Of a stretch of DNA of 64,000 nt, positions 11,967 through 25,263 are shown piece after piece. The stretch is from NCBI GenBank assembly GCA_016758965.1, contig JAEPRB010000001.1, positions 540,681 through 604,680 on the forward strand. Direction: 5' to 3'. The DNA is from Circinella minor. Taxonomy: Eukaryota; Mucoromycota; Mucoromycetes; Mucorales; Lichtheimiaceae. The notes below the pieces were generated by a model. It was not told the DNA's origin. It worked only from the letters and a program-made list of their open reading frames with translations, and did no database searches. The first letter of the stretch is position 1; each line of letters begins with the position of its first letter. The position numbers and the translations under genes are program-made.

Positions 11967-12491
11967 ACTGACCAGATGGTTGGTCATTTGTCTAAGTCAA
12001 GGTCTGGCTCAGATCTTTGGTATGGATTATTAATAAATTTAGTCCACAGGGTAATGTGGTACATTATCCTATTTAAGTATCAAGTATCATATATATAAAC
12101 TTTTCTCTTATTGATCCCATTACTTTTTTTTAAAAATAATAATAATAAGGCATAACGTTGTAATCCACCTGACAACTTTTTATGCGTAGTTGATTTTTTT
12201 TTTCATTGCGTATAAAGTATAAAGTATAAATGATATGCAATGTTTTTATTCTTCTTATTACCTATAACCATTACTTTTTTTTTGCTTGGTATATGAAGAC
12301 TGATCCAAAAAAAGAAAAAAAACTGGACTAGAGATTTAAAATAAAAAGAATGAAATTTTGACCAAGTTTGAATAATACAATGATCGACTTGGCAAAAGAG
12401 TCATGACAAAGGAATGATATATATATATATATATATACGTATAAAGATTAATTCTAGGTATGAGTTGGAAAAGAAAGAAAGAAAAGAATTA
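11967..12491. other. intergenic region
   Basis: AT-rich with an (AT)n run at about 12418-12436. It contains the presumed 3' UTR of the minus-strand lectin-like gene. No gene was seen. Confidence 0.4.
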
Positions 12492-14552
12492 TTAAGATAT
12501 TTCATATTCTTGTGAAAAATAACTAGCAGCTGATTGTTCAGCCATACGCATGAATTGTTGTTGTTCTGATATTATATTACTTGATGCTGTCAGGATATTC
12601 TTTTTCTCAGCTAATAATCGTTTGGCCTATTTATTTATTTATTATTTTCCATTTAGCCGTTTTATTTTAATTTACTGCTGCCTTTTTCTTTCCGAATTTC
12701 ATACATAAACATTTATGTACTCACACGAGGTTCCCCACATCCCCCCCACCCCAACCCGTCTCCCATCACCAATCACTAAAGAAAAACAAATGGATAGTTT
12801 TTTGTTAAAGAAAAATATATTTACCTCTTGAGTAACAAGATGTTGTAATGTATCGCGTGCATGCGGAACATGAATCGGCTCATTTTTCCGCTTTTGATCA
12901 ATAATAAACATCTTAATGCCCTGAATTATGTATAAAAATTTCGATTTAATAAAAATGTTATCATCTTTAAATCCTTTTTACTGAAATATATATGTTTAAT
13001 TCTATTAACACCCACTCCCTTTTTATCCCAACTCAAAAATTATATATTATATATAGGTATATTTACTTTGAAAGCAGCAGCACCTGCTAATATATCTAGA
13101 GTTAAATTTATATTTTGTTTTTGTTGATGAAGATATACAATTCTATAATAATCATAAATTTGTTCTGGTCTAGGGTATTCGAAATGTCTTTCATCTAAAA
13201 AAAATAAATTATATGATCACAAAAAAAAGAAAAATGATTAATAAATAATAATAATAATTTATTTTACTACGTTAAAAAAAAAAACTTACGAGGTGGTGGT
13301 CTTAACAAGGTTAAATCTTGTTTTGATCTTTCATTATCAAATGGTTGAATAAGCCATTGTTGGGATTGGATTTTTGAATCTTTATTATTTAAATAAACAT
13401 TACTTCCTTCTTTAAATTCATGACCACTCTTTGATTATATATATATATATATAGTGAAAATGAATAGATATAAGTTTTGTTGTTGTTGTTGATGAAGATC
13501 TTAATTACGCCTCGTTCAACCCCTCCCCGCCCCCCCCCCCAAAAAAAAAAAATAATTCATACCCGAATATCCAGAACTAAATGCGGAGCAACTTGCGGAA
13601 AAATATAACCGTCGCGGTATTCCCAACGCTGATTTGCAGCCAACCCAGCTTTACGAGCATATTGTATAAGTGATTTGTCTTTCTTTAAATCCCCTGAAAA
13701 ATAAAGAAATTAAATTCGATAAATGTGTTGGTATAATGACAATGATTTCATTTTTAAATGAAAACAAAGAATCGTATACCAGAAAGAATAATTGACAATG
13801 AAAACAAATAGGCTAATAAAGAAACAAATCATTTTATACCTCCTTTTACATCCAATACTAAGTACGTACAATATATTTAAAGAATTTGTTTAGAATAAAG
13901 TTCCCCTTTTTCATATAAGATCAAGAAATTGAAAGTGATAATAAAGAAACATACCAAGTCCAGATTTCTTATTAATTAAAAATCCATCTTCATGCATCCA
14001 TAGCTACGTATTAACATAAAGGTTATTCATGAGATACGTATTACATTAATCAACTCGTCTTTTTTTTTTCTCTGCGATTCCACAATCAACTCGAATATAA
14101 TACATTAAAAGTATAAAAGGGGTGTTTCTGCCTTACCCCCTTTGAAAACTAAAGTTAGATTACTTTACCTGATTAATACTATCTGTCATTTTCTATAACA
14201 TTTTTAAATTTTTCATTTTAGTTTATATTTTTTTTACGCGAGCTCAAAAGAATAAATATATAGATGTAGTATGCCTCTACCTGAGTCCATGTAATAATAT
14301 CAGCATTATTCTAATTTAAATGATATTTAAGTTTTTTTTTTTGGTTATAAATTAATGATGTTGTTTTATATTTAAAATATAATAAAAAGGAGAAGGTTTT
14401 TTTCGATCAACTTTAAGGTATCAAGAAAAGAAAAAAGAACTACGTATTTATTATTTTACCGTCATATCACCTCCATGAACATCTATTGCCATATTATGAG
14501 ATCGTGTTCGAATAAAAAAGAAACCTGTTGGAAAAGTATCAGAAAATGTCAT
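12492..14552 (-). CDS. ricin-B-like beta-trefoil domain protein
   Basis: Nine exons on the minus strand: 14460-14552, 14281-14310, 14169-14192, 13955-14003, 13563-13693, 13290-13428, 13067-13194, 12825-12920, 12492-12626. All phases match, giving 274 residues. Residues 1-135 show beta-trefoil strand motifs: GFFFIRTRSHNMAIDVHGGD, NNADIITWTQ, INQLWMHEDGFLINKKSGL, NQRWEYRDGYIF, PHLVLDIR, then SQQWLIQPF. The Gln-x-Trp signatures are typical of ricin B/CBM13 sugar-binding folds. The C-terminal half is helical (ERHFEYPRPEQIYDYYRIVY) and unassigned. There is no signal peptide, so the protein is likely intracellular. Exons of 24 and 30 nt are unusually small. It is divergent from the gene starting at 14863. 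Confidence 0.85.
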
Positions 14553-14862
14553 GCTATTTTTTATATGAGAAAGGAAGAGGGGGGGGTGCAATAAAAAAAA
14601 AGAAAAGTGAAAAGAAAAGAAGAAATATGCATACTCACTTTTCTTTTAACATAATAAAATTTGACAACTCTTTTTTTAAAGGTCCGTATAAGGTTCTGAT
14701 TGATTGAGCTTCCAGACAGATTCATGCTAAATTGGTGTTTTATTATGAAAGTTGAAACAAATCCTTTTTTTTCCCTTTCTTTCTTGTCCTTTTTTTTTTC
14801 TTTCTCTCTCTTTCTGTCATTTGCAACAACAACAAAAACAATACATAATTGAAATACAAAAT
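14553..14862. promoter_or_regulatory. shared divergent promoter region
   Basis: About 310 bp separate the start codons of the minus-strand lectin-like gene (14552) and the plus-strand membrane protein gene (14863), so both promoters must lie here or overlap. The sequence contains long pyrimidine tracts (about 14760-14820) close to the plus-strand start, as is common upstream of fungal genes. No specific operator was identified. Confidence 0.5.
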
Positions 14863-15924
14863 ATGCCCCTTGGTATTAGTTATCTTATAGGTTCAGATGG
14901 AAGTCTTTTAAGACAAGTGTTAATGATACAAATTATTACTGGATTTATTGCTTGTTTTCTTATTTTTATTACAACAAATACTTCTGTCTATCGAATTTCA
15001 TCTGGTATAAAATAATTACACGTCTCTTTTTTTTTTTTTGGGTACTATAATATACGTAGTAAAAATGATATCATAGACTTTTGTATTTCTAAAACATTTT
15101 TTTCTTTATCACTATGCTTTATGTTTATTGTAGTCTATGCCAATAACAATAATAATCAAAATAATAATAATCTGATACGATCATTACAACCATCATCAAC
15201 TCCTTACACTATCATTAGTACTATTTATTCAAAAGATGAAAAAGACGACGTTATTATTTTGAATTTCAAACAATGGATGCAAAGTATATCTCATTCAAAT
15301 GTTGTTCAATCCTCACCATCCTCACCATGGATATTCCCAAAAGTATTAATTTTCCACACAAGTGTTTCAGCTAGTTTTACATCATTTTTCTCAATACATT
15401 CTGAAAAAAACAGTAACAGGTCAAATAAGAAAGAAGATTCTTCATTTTTATTATTACCGGAACTTGTACAATCTCCTAAAGTTTTAAGAGCCTTTGTGGA
15501 TGATATTATTGATCATGGTGATTTCGATATCGTAAAAAAGAATAAGGATAGAGAAGAACAGCAACAACAACAACAACAACAAAAATATGATTTATTAGTA
15601 TTAGCAATAATGATTGAAACCATCACAAATCATCGTGTTTCGTCATCGCCATCCATATTATCCATTCATCACCATCATCATGACACTATTATGAAATCAA
15701 ACAATATCAATGAAAATATAATATTATGGATTCATCCTTCTGTTACCATGGCGAATGGACATCTATTACGTGTTTTACCCGATATGGTACGCCGGAATAA
15801 TGGTTTATGGTTACCTAGTTATAGTAATAATATTTGCAAAACAACATTTTTTGGATTTGATGCTAGTAACCAAACAATTGTGAATTCTATTTTAATAGAA
15901 CTATATACAACATGTCTACTATAA
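14863..15924 (+). CDS. single-pass membrane protein of unknown function
   Basis: Two exons, 14863-15004 and 15134-15924, join in phase 1 (GTATAA donor, TTGTAG acceptor) to give 310 residues. Residues about 17-37 form one hydrophobic helix (LMIQIITGFIACFLIFI). Everything after it is soluble-looking, with a Gln run and a His run. The end region contains ILWIHPSVTMANGHLLRVLP and GLWLPSYSNN. I do not recognise the family. The long hydrophilic part after one N-terminal helix suggests a type II or N-anchored protein. It converges with CSL4, 282 bp away. Confidence 0.75.
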
Positions 15925-16206
15925 TTCTTTATCCTTTTTTTTTTTTTTGGTTACCAAAAGAAAAGAAAGAAAAATAAAAAGAGTTCTCTTTCAACAACCC
16001 AAGAATGATTCCATTTATTTAATTTTTTTAACTCTTGTTTGGGATAAAGTTTATCATAATGATAAAAAAAAAAAAAGAGTCTGAAAGCGTCTGAAACAGT
16101 AGTACAAGAATAATGTGTGAGAGAGGGTAAATAAACAATAATAATATTAATGAAAAAAAAATGTATTTACAAGGAAAATGATAAGTTGTTATTGTTTTTT
16201 TTTTCT

Positions 16207-17113
16207 TTAAAAAGGTTTGGCACATTTACGATATTCAATAGTTTTAGTTTTTGGACATTGCATTTCTTGCCATGAAATAGGTATCATTGTTGCACCTGCA
16301 ACACTTGTTGCGAATATAACACCTAATTCATTTTTAGCAGTAGATAAATAATAAGATCGAGCATCACCTAATGAAATGACTTCAGCACGAACAATATCAC
16401 CAGGTCGAAAAGAATTAATAATTTTAACCTTGTCTTTTTCTACTGCGCGTACATCTTGTGTTCTAGATATATTATTAGTATTTTACTTTATATATAACCC
16501 TCCGGGTTTTCCATGTATATATATATATATATGATATATTGGGAGTTTTTTAAAAATCAAAAAACACTTTACCGAATAGTACCAGCGAAATCTTCTCTAC
16601 AAGGTGTATCACCGACAACCATAATAGCAATAAGTGCACTATGTGGTGCAACACGTATCACTTTACCGGTAATCTTTTTTTATATTTAAAAAAAAAATAT
16701 CAGAGTGAATATATATATACAAACCAAATGAAGATCTTGTATACGTAATGAGGTTTTTTAAATGAAATATATTACATACCACACTACCAACTTCTGGTAC
16801 TGCTGATTGTTCTTTTTCACGCGATACTGTCATGGTAGGTAACTAAAAGAAAAATAAAATAAGAATTCTTTTTTAGTTTTTGTAGCAATCGATCTATTTT
16901 TTTTTTTTTTTTTGATTTTTATATAATCCGTGTTATGATGCAAATCTAAAAAAAAAAAACACTAACCTCGCCATCCATATTTGAATCAACAGATCTTAAA
17001 CCGACTACACTAGCATATAAAATACCATCACGTTCATAAGTACCAGCACCTGAAATATAATCTTCTGCATATCCTAATCGTTGACCAGGAGTTACTGCTG
17101 TAATAGTTTCCAT
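16207..17113 (-). CDS. CSL4: exosome complex component CSL4
   Basis: Four exons (16967-17113, 16780-16842, 16573-16673, 16207-16462) with matching phases give 188 residues, close to the usual CSL4 length. The N-terminal domain (VTPGQRLGYAEDYISGAGTY) is the typical CSL4 start. The S1-like RNA-binding barrel follows (VGSVVIGKVIRVAPHSALI). The GTIRTQDVRAVEKDKVKI and FRPGDIVRAEVISLGDARSY motifs are strongly conserved, and the C-terminal Zn-ribbon-like end reads SWQEMQCPKTKTIEYRKCAK. CSL4 is a cap subunit of the RNA exosome, which degrades and processes RNA in nucleus and cytoplasm. Confidence 0.95.
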
Positions 17114-20100
17114 AATTAATTATATGTGTTTAAAGGGAAAAATATATATATATATATATAATCCAAAAAACAAATAAAAAAATGTTATGTAGCGGGTTTG
17201 GAAAAAAAAAAATCACAGTTGTCAAAAGCTCTTTCCTTGTATAAATTTATAGAATAAAATTTTTAAAGATGATTCAATATCACTAAAAGTTGTTGAGTAT
17301 ACTATTGTACTCTTTAAAAAAGATCTCTTTTTTTTTTCATGTAATAAGTCCAGTCTCCATTGCTTATGGCTACATACATTTATATTGTATAACTTTGTAG
17401 TCCATTAATAAGCTATATCTTTATACAAATATTACGTCTTAATTAACAAGAAAAAATTATTAGAATATAAGTTTAGGTATGAGATTTTTTTTGCTCAATT
17501 ATTTAGAGAGTTTACTTAAAATAGTTGTAGAATATTAATGCTACGTATTGACAAAAACAGGAATGAGTCTTTGCTTTGACAAAAAAGTTCCTTTCCTATA
17601 ACAAAAAAAAAAAAAGTCTTTACTTATGACACAAATAATGTGTCGTTGTTCTGTGAGCCATATTTGGATATTAAATTATAATGTCGATAAAGATAACAAT
17701 AATACTATTACTAATAATAAAGATAACAATAGAAATAATTATAATAATAATACGTAACAGCAAAATAATATCAAATAACGTGTAAATCATTAGTAAAACC
17801 TGTTCCAGTTTCACAAACAATGTAGTAGTGGTGTATTTGAAAAAGCAGTAACATGAGTAAATAACATGTATACATATTTATATAGAGTTAAAGTTTTTGG
17901 TTTTTAGTAAATTATTTCCTATAATCCAACGTCTGTTAAGACGTATCGTTGATCTGGCTCTAGAAGGAATTGTGTAAATATAAAAAAAAAATACCTTCAA
18001 TGGGGATACGTAGGGAAAAGGTTGTAGAATGGGGGGGGGAGTCCTACGTAAGAACAAGTTATTGTTATTCAAATAATTTCTACGTATATAGTAGAAATCA
18101 GAAGGGTAGTAAAAACACCGGGTAGAAAGGAAATTTATACACAGAAGAGATGGAATTGTTTGGTGTAAACAATGTATAATGTGGTATAAAAATAAAATAA
18201 GCTAAAAAAAAATCTTGTTTATGAATATTACTGCTAAAATTATCGTTCGTCATCAAGGGAGTTACGGTTGTGATTATTGTTATTTGTTGCTAATGCTTGT
18301 GATATCAACATTGTCGACATTGTCATTGTAAAAAACGTGTGAATCCTCAAGAATTTCAGGCTAACCTAACTTGAAAACTTCATTATATTATACTTGTATG
18401 TCTCAATGATTTTCTGGGAAAAGAGGACAATGACGCTATGTGAAGAGACAAGATCCACTTAAATTAACAAGTAAAAACACTTTCTAAATTCTCATTGACC
18501 AAGTCATGCTGCTCGACATAGTGCAAAATGCGTGGTATCACCCACATCATTTCTCTACCCTGAGATAGTATACATAAAAAACAGATAAATCATTTTTTTT
18601 TGCGCATAGTAATTCAGAAATCGAAACAGGTACTTCACAAAGCGACAATTATCCTTTCTCCTATTAAAAATAAAATATTATATATTATGTAAAAAGTTGT
18701 TAATGCTTCTATTCGTTTTTATCATCCTGTTTACTTTCTTTCTTATACCTGCTAGTCTGTGTAATAGTGAAAAATAATAAAGAACAGTCGTAGGAAAAAA
18801 GAAAGGTTGATTAAAAATAAAAGAATGCAGGACTTGAATCCATTTTCCTTTTTCTGGGGGAACGAGTACAGTACAAGCTTTTTTTTTCCAAATTATTTGC
18901 GCCAAGGAGCAAAAAAAGCCTGTAGTCTATGCATGAAGGGAATAAATTAGGAGACTATTAAATTATATAAGAAAACAAGCTTTTGAATATTATTACTAAA
19001 AATAAAAATAGAATTTAAATTAGTTATGTGTATGTATAAATTAATCTTTACTCGCGCTGAAATTTTACGTTCTCAATAGAATACGTATCTGGAAAACAAA
19101 GAAGCATCGTAACAAATAACTTTAACAATTTCCATGGCTGAACCAAACGTATACAGTCTCATGGCGTAGACCTTCATGTCCAGACCATACTTTACAGAAC
19201 CAAATGTGTACTGCTCAAAGTAAATCTCCAGACAAACCAGGACATATTGGGAAGTTGTAAGGCAGTTTTGTTGAAAGAAAAAGAAAATGAAAATCGCGTA
19301 GAAGTGAGATGGATTTTTTTTTTCCAATTTTCCACCCGTCGCAAACTAAAATATATTACGTTGACTAATAACCCTTCTCGTGGTAGTCGTATTGTAAATC
19401 GTAAGTAATCAATAGATCTATCTATTGTTAAAACTAAATTAATCATTAACAACTTACGTATTCAAAGTACAGATGTGAACAGACTTCAATTCTAAAAAAA
19501 AAAAATAGAGTAAAATCACATATAACAACGTTCAGCACCCCGTCAACTTGAAATAAAAGTATCAAGAGAGAATTGTGACTAAGCGCAATATACTTCACAA
19601 TACGTAGTACGTATCTACGGTAACTTTTTTTAACATTAATGAATAATCCAAAGCACCGTACTCTAATAACGATCGTCTATATTATTTAATTAAATAAGCC
19701 CCATAACTCATAGAGTACTGTAGAAAAAGGAGCAATGCGTTGCTGTAAATACTATTGCTATGAAATGTATATAACAACAAAGGCTCAAAGGATTTTCCCT
19801 TGCCCATTTTTACTTCCTATTTTTATTAAAATAATCAAATATTACAACATCTTCGCCAGGTGTTTACGTTCATTTACGAGCTGTTATTTTTATTCATGTT
19901 CTCCAAGAGTGCAGAAATAATAATAGAATAGCAATTGGGAAAACGAACTCAAATAAACAAATGAAAACAATAAGAAAGTAAAAGTGTGGTAGTTATTTAA
20001 TATCAAAAGTGAAAATAAGCCTCTACATGCATGTCAAGAGTATAACAATGTTACTATATATGCAATTATTTATCAAATTATATATGCATATATGACTCAT

Positions 20101-21201
20101 TTGCAATAAAAAATAGTGATAGGAGACGCTACACTAATATTACCTACATAATAATTGTACACCTGCCGTATTTTTGAAGAACATTATATCTCTACGTATA
20201 TCCCAGATGGAATAAGAAATCATACGTATATAAATAATACGTAATAATAATAATAATTAATTTTAACAACTTATAATATAGGTTACAGTAGATGGCTTCT
20301 CTCAACAAATATATGTCAAGAAGGATATATTGAACCTCTATATATTACATCTTCACTATTTTTTCGGGGATAAATATTGGACTGGTATATAATACAGGGC
20401 TTTTCTATGTTAAATTGACTTAAATTAGTTGGATCTAGTGCTCACTATTTACAAGAAAGTCGTTAAATATTTAATATAATCCTAACAGTTCACACTTTTG
20501 TCATGGTTATGCCAGGTTAACCATACAGCACCGGCTATACATGACAACCACAACTTGCTGGTGGTCTAAATGCATTGATATTCGGAGTATAAAATGCCTC
20601 CAGGGGTTTCACTGCGACTTTTTCTGTCTTTTTTTTTAATGCCCTAAATAAGCTTTGATGTTTTAAAAATATGCATAAATAAAGTCTTTTATGTTTAAAA
20701 GCTTTTGATTTCCCTTTATTATTTAATATTATAAATAACATGAGTTTTTCTGATATCGGAAACAAAAAAAATATATATTTGAGAACCTTTTTTTCGGATT
20801 ATACATTTTTTTGATTTATTATGAAACACACTCTTTTTTTTTTTCGTATCTTAATTAAAATAAGGGTAGAACAATTGAAAAGGGTTGCTAAGACACAAAA
20901 GATACTAGTTTTTTAAATTGTCTGTCAATATATCCGTGTGTTAATTTTATATAATTTTTGGTCCCTGAAAGAAAAAAAAAAGGTGTTGTAACACAACGTT
21001 ATACTTTGTACGGATTAACACCCCATAAAAAAACAAGCCACGGTTTGATTGGAACAAAAAAAAAAAATGAACGCGTTTAGTTTTCACTCTTTTTTTTTTT
21101 TTTGCTCCGCTTATAATTCTCTTTTTCATTATTTAACAAGTAAATAACTATCAACCTCCTCCTTAACCTAATCTCCATTATTTATATATATATTTTTCAT
21201 C
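17114..21201. other. 4 kb intergenic tract with possible old relics
   Basis: No intact gene. On the minus strand at about 19065-19250 a reading frame (YGLDMKVYAMRLYTFGSAME) has the flavour of the orphan family found elsewhere in this window. At 20535-20620 another (TEKVAVKPLEAFYTPNINAF) may be a C-terminal relic. Neither has supporting exons. The tract is unusually rich in the palindrome TACGTA (for example around 17543, 18006, 18046, 18083, 19600-19615). Simple AT and GTT/AAT repeats are scattered through it. Confidence 0.4.
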
Positions 21202-21859
21202 ATGTCTGAAGTCAAGTTACTTTCATACGAAGAAGTTGCAAAGCACAATACCCGAAATGACCTTTGGATGATTGTTAGTGGTAAGGTCTATGATATTACT
21301 CCCTTTGTAGATGAGGTAAAGTCTTTTTTTTTTTTTTTTCTCTTTTTTTTTTCTCGTGTAGTGTGTGTTTCGTGTATGCTTATATCTATATATCTATATA
21401 TAAACTAAAATAAAAATTGGGATATTTCATTCAAATATAGCATCCTGGTGGTGAAGAAGTTTTAATTGATGAAGGAGCCAAGGATGCTACAGGACCTTTT
21501 GATGATGTTGGTCATTCAGACGATGCACGCGAACTTTTAGAAAAATACTATGTCGGTGATGTGGATCCTGCTGTAAATATCTGAGTATTCTTGTTTATCT
21601 GTGTATATATTATACAGTTTTATATATTTATATATATTAATGAATTGATTATATGATTTAGTCTGAACCTGTTACTATTCAAAGTTCAACCAATAATGTA
21701 TCTAGTAGTTCAGCACCACAGGGAAAGTAAGTATTTTTTCATGAAACAATCAATTGGGGATCCTAATAACTAATGAATTTATTATTATTTAGTGCTTTAC
21801 GTATCATTGTTCCAATTCTTCTTATTCTTGTATGGGTTTATTTCCGTTTTTATGCCTAA
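21202..21859 (+). CDS. CYB5: cytochrome b5, tail-anchored
   Basis: Four exons (21202-21315, 21441-21572, 21662-21726, 21793-21859) with matching phases give 125 residues. The heme-binding fold starts [20 protein letters not shown]. The first axial His is in HPGG at residues 39-42 and the second in VGHSDDA. A Ser/Thr linker follows, then a C-terminal membrane anchor ([14 protein letters not shown]) with a short polar tail, as in ER cytochrome b5. The protein passes electrons to desaturases, sterol enzymes and P450s at the ER. Codons and length are ordinary for the family. It converges with the Ase1 gene, 440 bp away. Confidence 0.96.
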
Positions 21860-22251
21860 GTTTTATTTTTATTTTCTAGAATCAAAAAAAAAAAAAAGAA
21901 AAGTATACATCTTTTTTTTTTTTTAATATATATATACACAACAAATAACGAGATTTTACGATAACAAAACAAAACAAAAAAAGCAATCCTCCACTAATAT
22001 TGTATCCTTTGTATCACACATACACACACACACACTCACGTTTATTTTCTTTTTCTTTTGCTTTCTTTTCAATTATTATTATTATTATTAAAAATATTCA
22101 TAATATTATATATGTTGAAATTATTCATTTTGAAAACAAGGGAAAGGGAATATACAAGAAAAATGGATTTGGTTATGAAAGGATGAGAAAAAAAAAGAAG
22201 AAGAAGGGGGGGGGGGATATTATTATGGGAATGAATGGAATCATTATATGA

Positions 22252-22282
<31 letters not shown>

Positions 22283-22299
22283 GAGAATGAAAAAAGTTT

Positions 22300-24997
22300 T
22301 TATGATTCATCTGCAGATAATTCACTTAATTCAGGACCATCATCAAATATATTAATACTTAATGATATATCATCATCTTTTGATAATAATTGTTTTGATT
22401 GTTGTTGTTGTTGTTGTTCACCATTGGATAATGAAGGAATAATTTCAGAATCAGTTTCTGATGGTGCAGTATTTTCATCTGCTATATCATCTGAAAAAAG
22501 ACTTTCCAATGTTTGATCTGTATTACTACTACTTGTACCTCCACTATGACGTATGGATGATTTCTTATTCATTCTTCTTGATCTTAATGCATTAGCACGT
22601 CTTTTACGTATATTATTTTCACGTACTCTGTGAAGTATACTTGGTTCATCTCCTGAATCATCTTCTTGTAGTGAACGTAATCGTCTACTTTGTTCTGCTA
22701 ATCGAGAATTAAAATCAAATGTTCTTGCAGGTTGAGGTGTACGAAATGCATACCGTGATTTAAAACTAGGACTTGTTGCTGCTTTATTATAACAAATATC
22801 ATCATTTTGATCTAAATCATAACGTAATCGACGTTGTTTTCCTTTTCCTTTATCATTATCGATATTTGATTGTAATGTTGATGTTGATCCTGTTGCTGTT
22901 TCTGTTGTATTTGGATTACTCTAAAAGATTATTTAATTGTTAAATAAAATCGGTTTGTTCTTTTAAGACAAAATGTTTTTTTTTTACTTTACCTTTTTTT
23001 TACGTAAAGTCATATTATTTTCATTTAATGACATGATTTCTTTAATATATGGTTTTCCATATACATAAAATGGATGCCCATTCATCACCTCAAATTCAAC
23101 TAATACACGAACCAATTCATCTTTACTCTAATTATTATTATTAACATTAATGTTATTTTAGTTGTAAAAAAAAAAAAAAAGTTTTATCTAATAAGCATTT
23201 ACCTTGGGTAATTCACGAGCTATTCTTTTACGGAATTTTTCTTCTCGGAGTAATCTTCCTGGATCACGACGTCCTTTACTGAATAAACGTGTAGGATCAT
23301 TAGTAATTTCCTATATAATATAAATATAAATATTTTATTATTTTAAATCATTTCCTTTTTCTTATGAATAATGTATGATAATAATTACCTCAAAGTCTTT
23401 AATTTCTTCTAAAAGTTTCATATGTCCTTCAATTTTTTCAAGTATTGGTTTACGATCTTGAATTAATTGTCGTAATCGAGCAATTTCATTTTCATGAATA
23501 TCTAATGCTGTATCACTATATTCGGCTATATATATATATATATATGCGGGATGAGTTGATTAATACAAGAATTAAATAATAATAATCCAAAAATAAAAAG
23601 ATATTTTTTTTACGTGTAAAAGCTTGGGTAAATTGTTGACGTTCTTCAACTGAAAAATATAATTGATCCCATAATTGATTAAGATCTTGTCTTGCATCGT
23701 AAATAAAATCTTGTATTCTTTCTGCTTTAAGGTTTGTTAATCGATTTAATTCAATTTCATACTATTATATATATATATATATAAAAGGGCCTTATTAGTA
23801 TATGTTTTATATATGAATCAAATGTATATATTCAAATATTTACTTGTTCAATATCTTCTTTTTTTAATCCATTATTTCCATTCATAAAATTTTCACGTTC
23901 TTGAATGGGTATTTTAAGTCTTTCCCATAAATGATTTAAATGATGAATAATTTCTTGTTTTCGAAATTCTCTTTCTTGTCTGATATCTTCAAGCTATAAT
24001 ATATTTACTTATTTAGAAAAAAGTTTCCTCCATCGCTCATTGATATCTAATTTTACCTCTTTTATCCTTTGAGCAATATAATGTAACCCATCTTCTTTTA
24101 TTAATTCACTATAAAGTGGGTCTTTTTCAGTTTCAGGAATAGTATCATATAATTGATACATGGCACTATCTCGATCATTTTGAGGTGTTAATCCAAGTCT
24201 TAGCCATAAATCAATCATTCTTCTTGCACTTTGATTAACACGTTGTTTTCTTGCGCGCTATTAAAAAAAAGAGAATAAGAATTCCTTTGTGTTTTTTTTT
24301 TATCGATATGATGAATGGTAATGATATTTACATGTTCATTTTGACATCGACGTATTTCTTCTTCTAATACTGTAACAGCAGGTAATGATACATCAATATT
24401 TTCATTTATAATTATTTCAGTATTAACAAAACCTTGAAGGCTATCCACAAATGTTTTAATTTCCTGTTGTAATTCTATACATAAACCCGAAAAATGATAT
24501 TATTAAAAACTCTTTCCTTCTCTTTTGTTAATAATATTAATAAAAAAGTTAACTTACCAATGACTCCATCGAGACGTTTTTGATAATGCTATTTTTGAAT
24601 ATTATAAAAAAAAAACTCATTAATAAATCCTCAACCAAACAATGGAATAACTATTATTATTACTGCTTTTTACTTTTTCAACAATTTCGCGTTCCACTTT
24701 AAGATCTTGTAGTGTCGATAATAAAGAGTTATTATAAGTAACACTTTCGTCAACATATTCACCCATTAATCGTTTCAAGAGAGTAATACGTTGATATTCT
24801 GTTTTAATTGAAGTTTCTATTGAATCACGTTCTTCTACTATTTGGTCATGATGTTGATCGGCTAATTGTAACATGGAATTAAAAAGTTGTATTAATTGTT
24901 CGTCTTGTTTTTCACTAACTGTTCCAATCTCATCGTGAATTAATTGTAACTTTTGAAGTCGTTTATCAAGTTCATTTATTAATTTTTTTGTAGACAT
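22300..24997 (-). CDS. ASE1: Ase1/PRC1/MAP65 microtubule bundler
   Basis: Read on the minus strand from ATG at 24997, with about eight or more short introns, the last exon ending at 22300. The N-terminal dimerisation rod is coiled coil (INELDKRLQKLQLIHDEIG). Spectrin-like repeats follow (MIDLWLRLGLTPQNDRDSAM, HLNHLWERLKIP, LNQLWDQLYFSVEERQQF); the repeated L-W-x-x-L is characteristic of MAP65/PRC1. FEVMNGHPFYVYGKPYI, just after the conserved RLLREEKFRKR region, matches the microtubule-binding end. The C-terminal tail is long, basic then acidic, with a Gln run and likely kinase sites. Family members crosslink antiparallel microtubules in the spindle midzone during anaphase. Exact intron borders in the middle were not all checked. 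Confidence 0.92.
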
Positions 24998-25263
24998 GGT
25001 TCGTTTATTAAAAAAAGTATATATTATTTTCGTCGTTGTCGTGGTTGCTTGTTATGGTTACTTTATAGTTGATTATTTTTATTGTTTGAGTGAGAAATAA
25101 AAAAAAAATTAAGGAGAGGGAAAATGAAATGCCCTTTTTTTTTTTTTTAGGTGGGAAAGGAGAAATAATTTTGGCGACGCGTTCATCTAACACCGATTAA
25201 AAAAAATCAATGAATATTTACAATTTGTCATGTTTCAGGTTCATTTTGTTTTGCTTTTTGCCG
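24998..25263. other. intergenic between two minus-strand genes
   Basis: 266 bp containing a poly-T/A stretch near 25133-25150. It probably holds the 5' UTR and promoter of Ase1 and the 3' end of the next gene. No polyadenylation signal is unambiguous. Confidence 0.4.

Noticed and set aside
15121..15133. ATG at 15121 as a separate gene start
   Set aside because: It lies in the intron end (TTGTAG); joining to 14863-15004 keeps frame and gives a membrane anchor.
18800..18870. Possible tRNA-like stretch (GACTTGAATCC)
   Set aside because: No cloverleaf could be folded around it and no A box is present.
22235..22516. Plus-strand ORF with poly-Ile and poly-Cys
   Set aside because: Antisense shadow of the last Ase1 exon and an AAT repeat.
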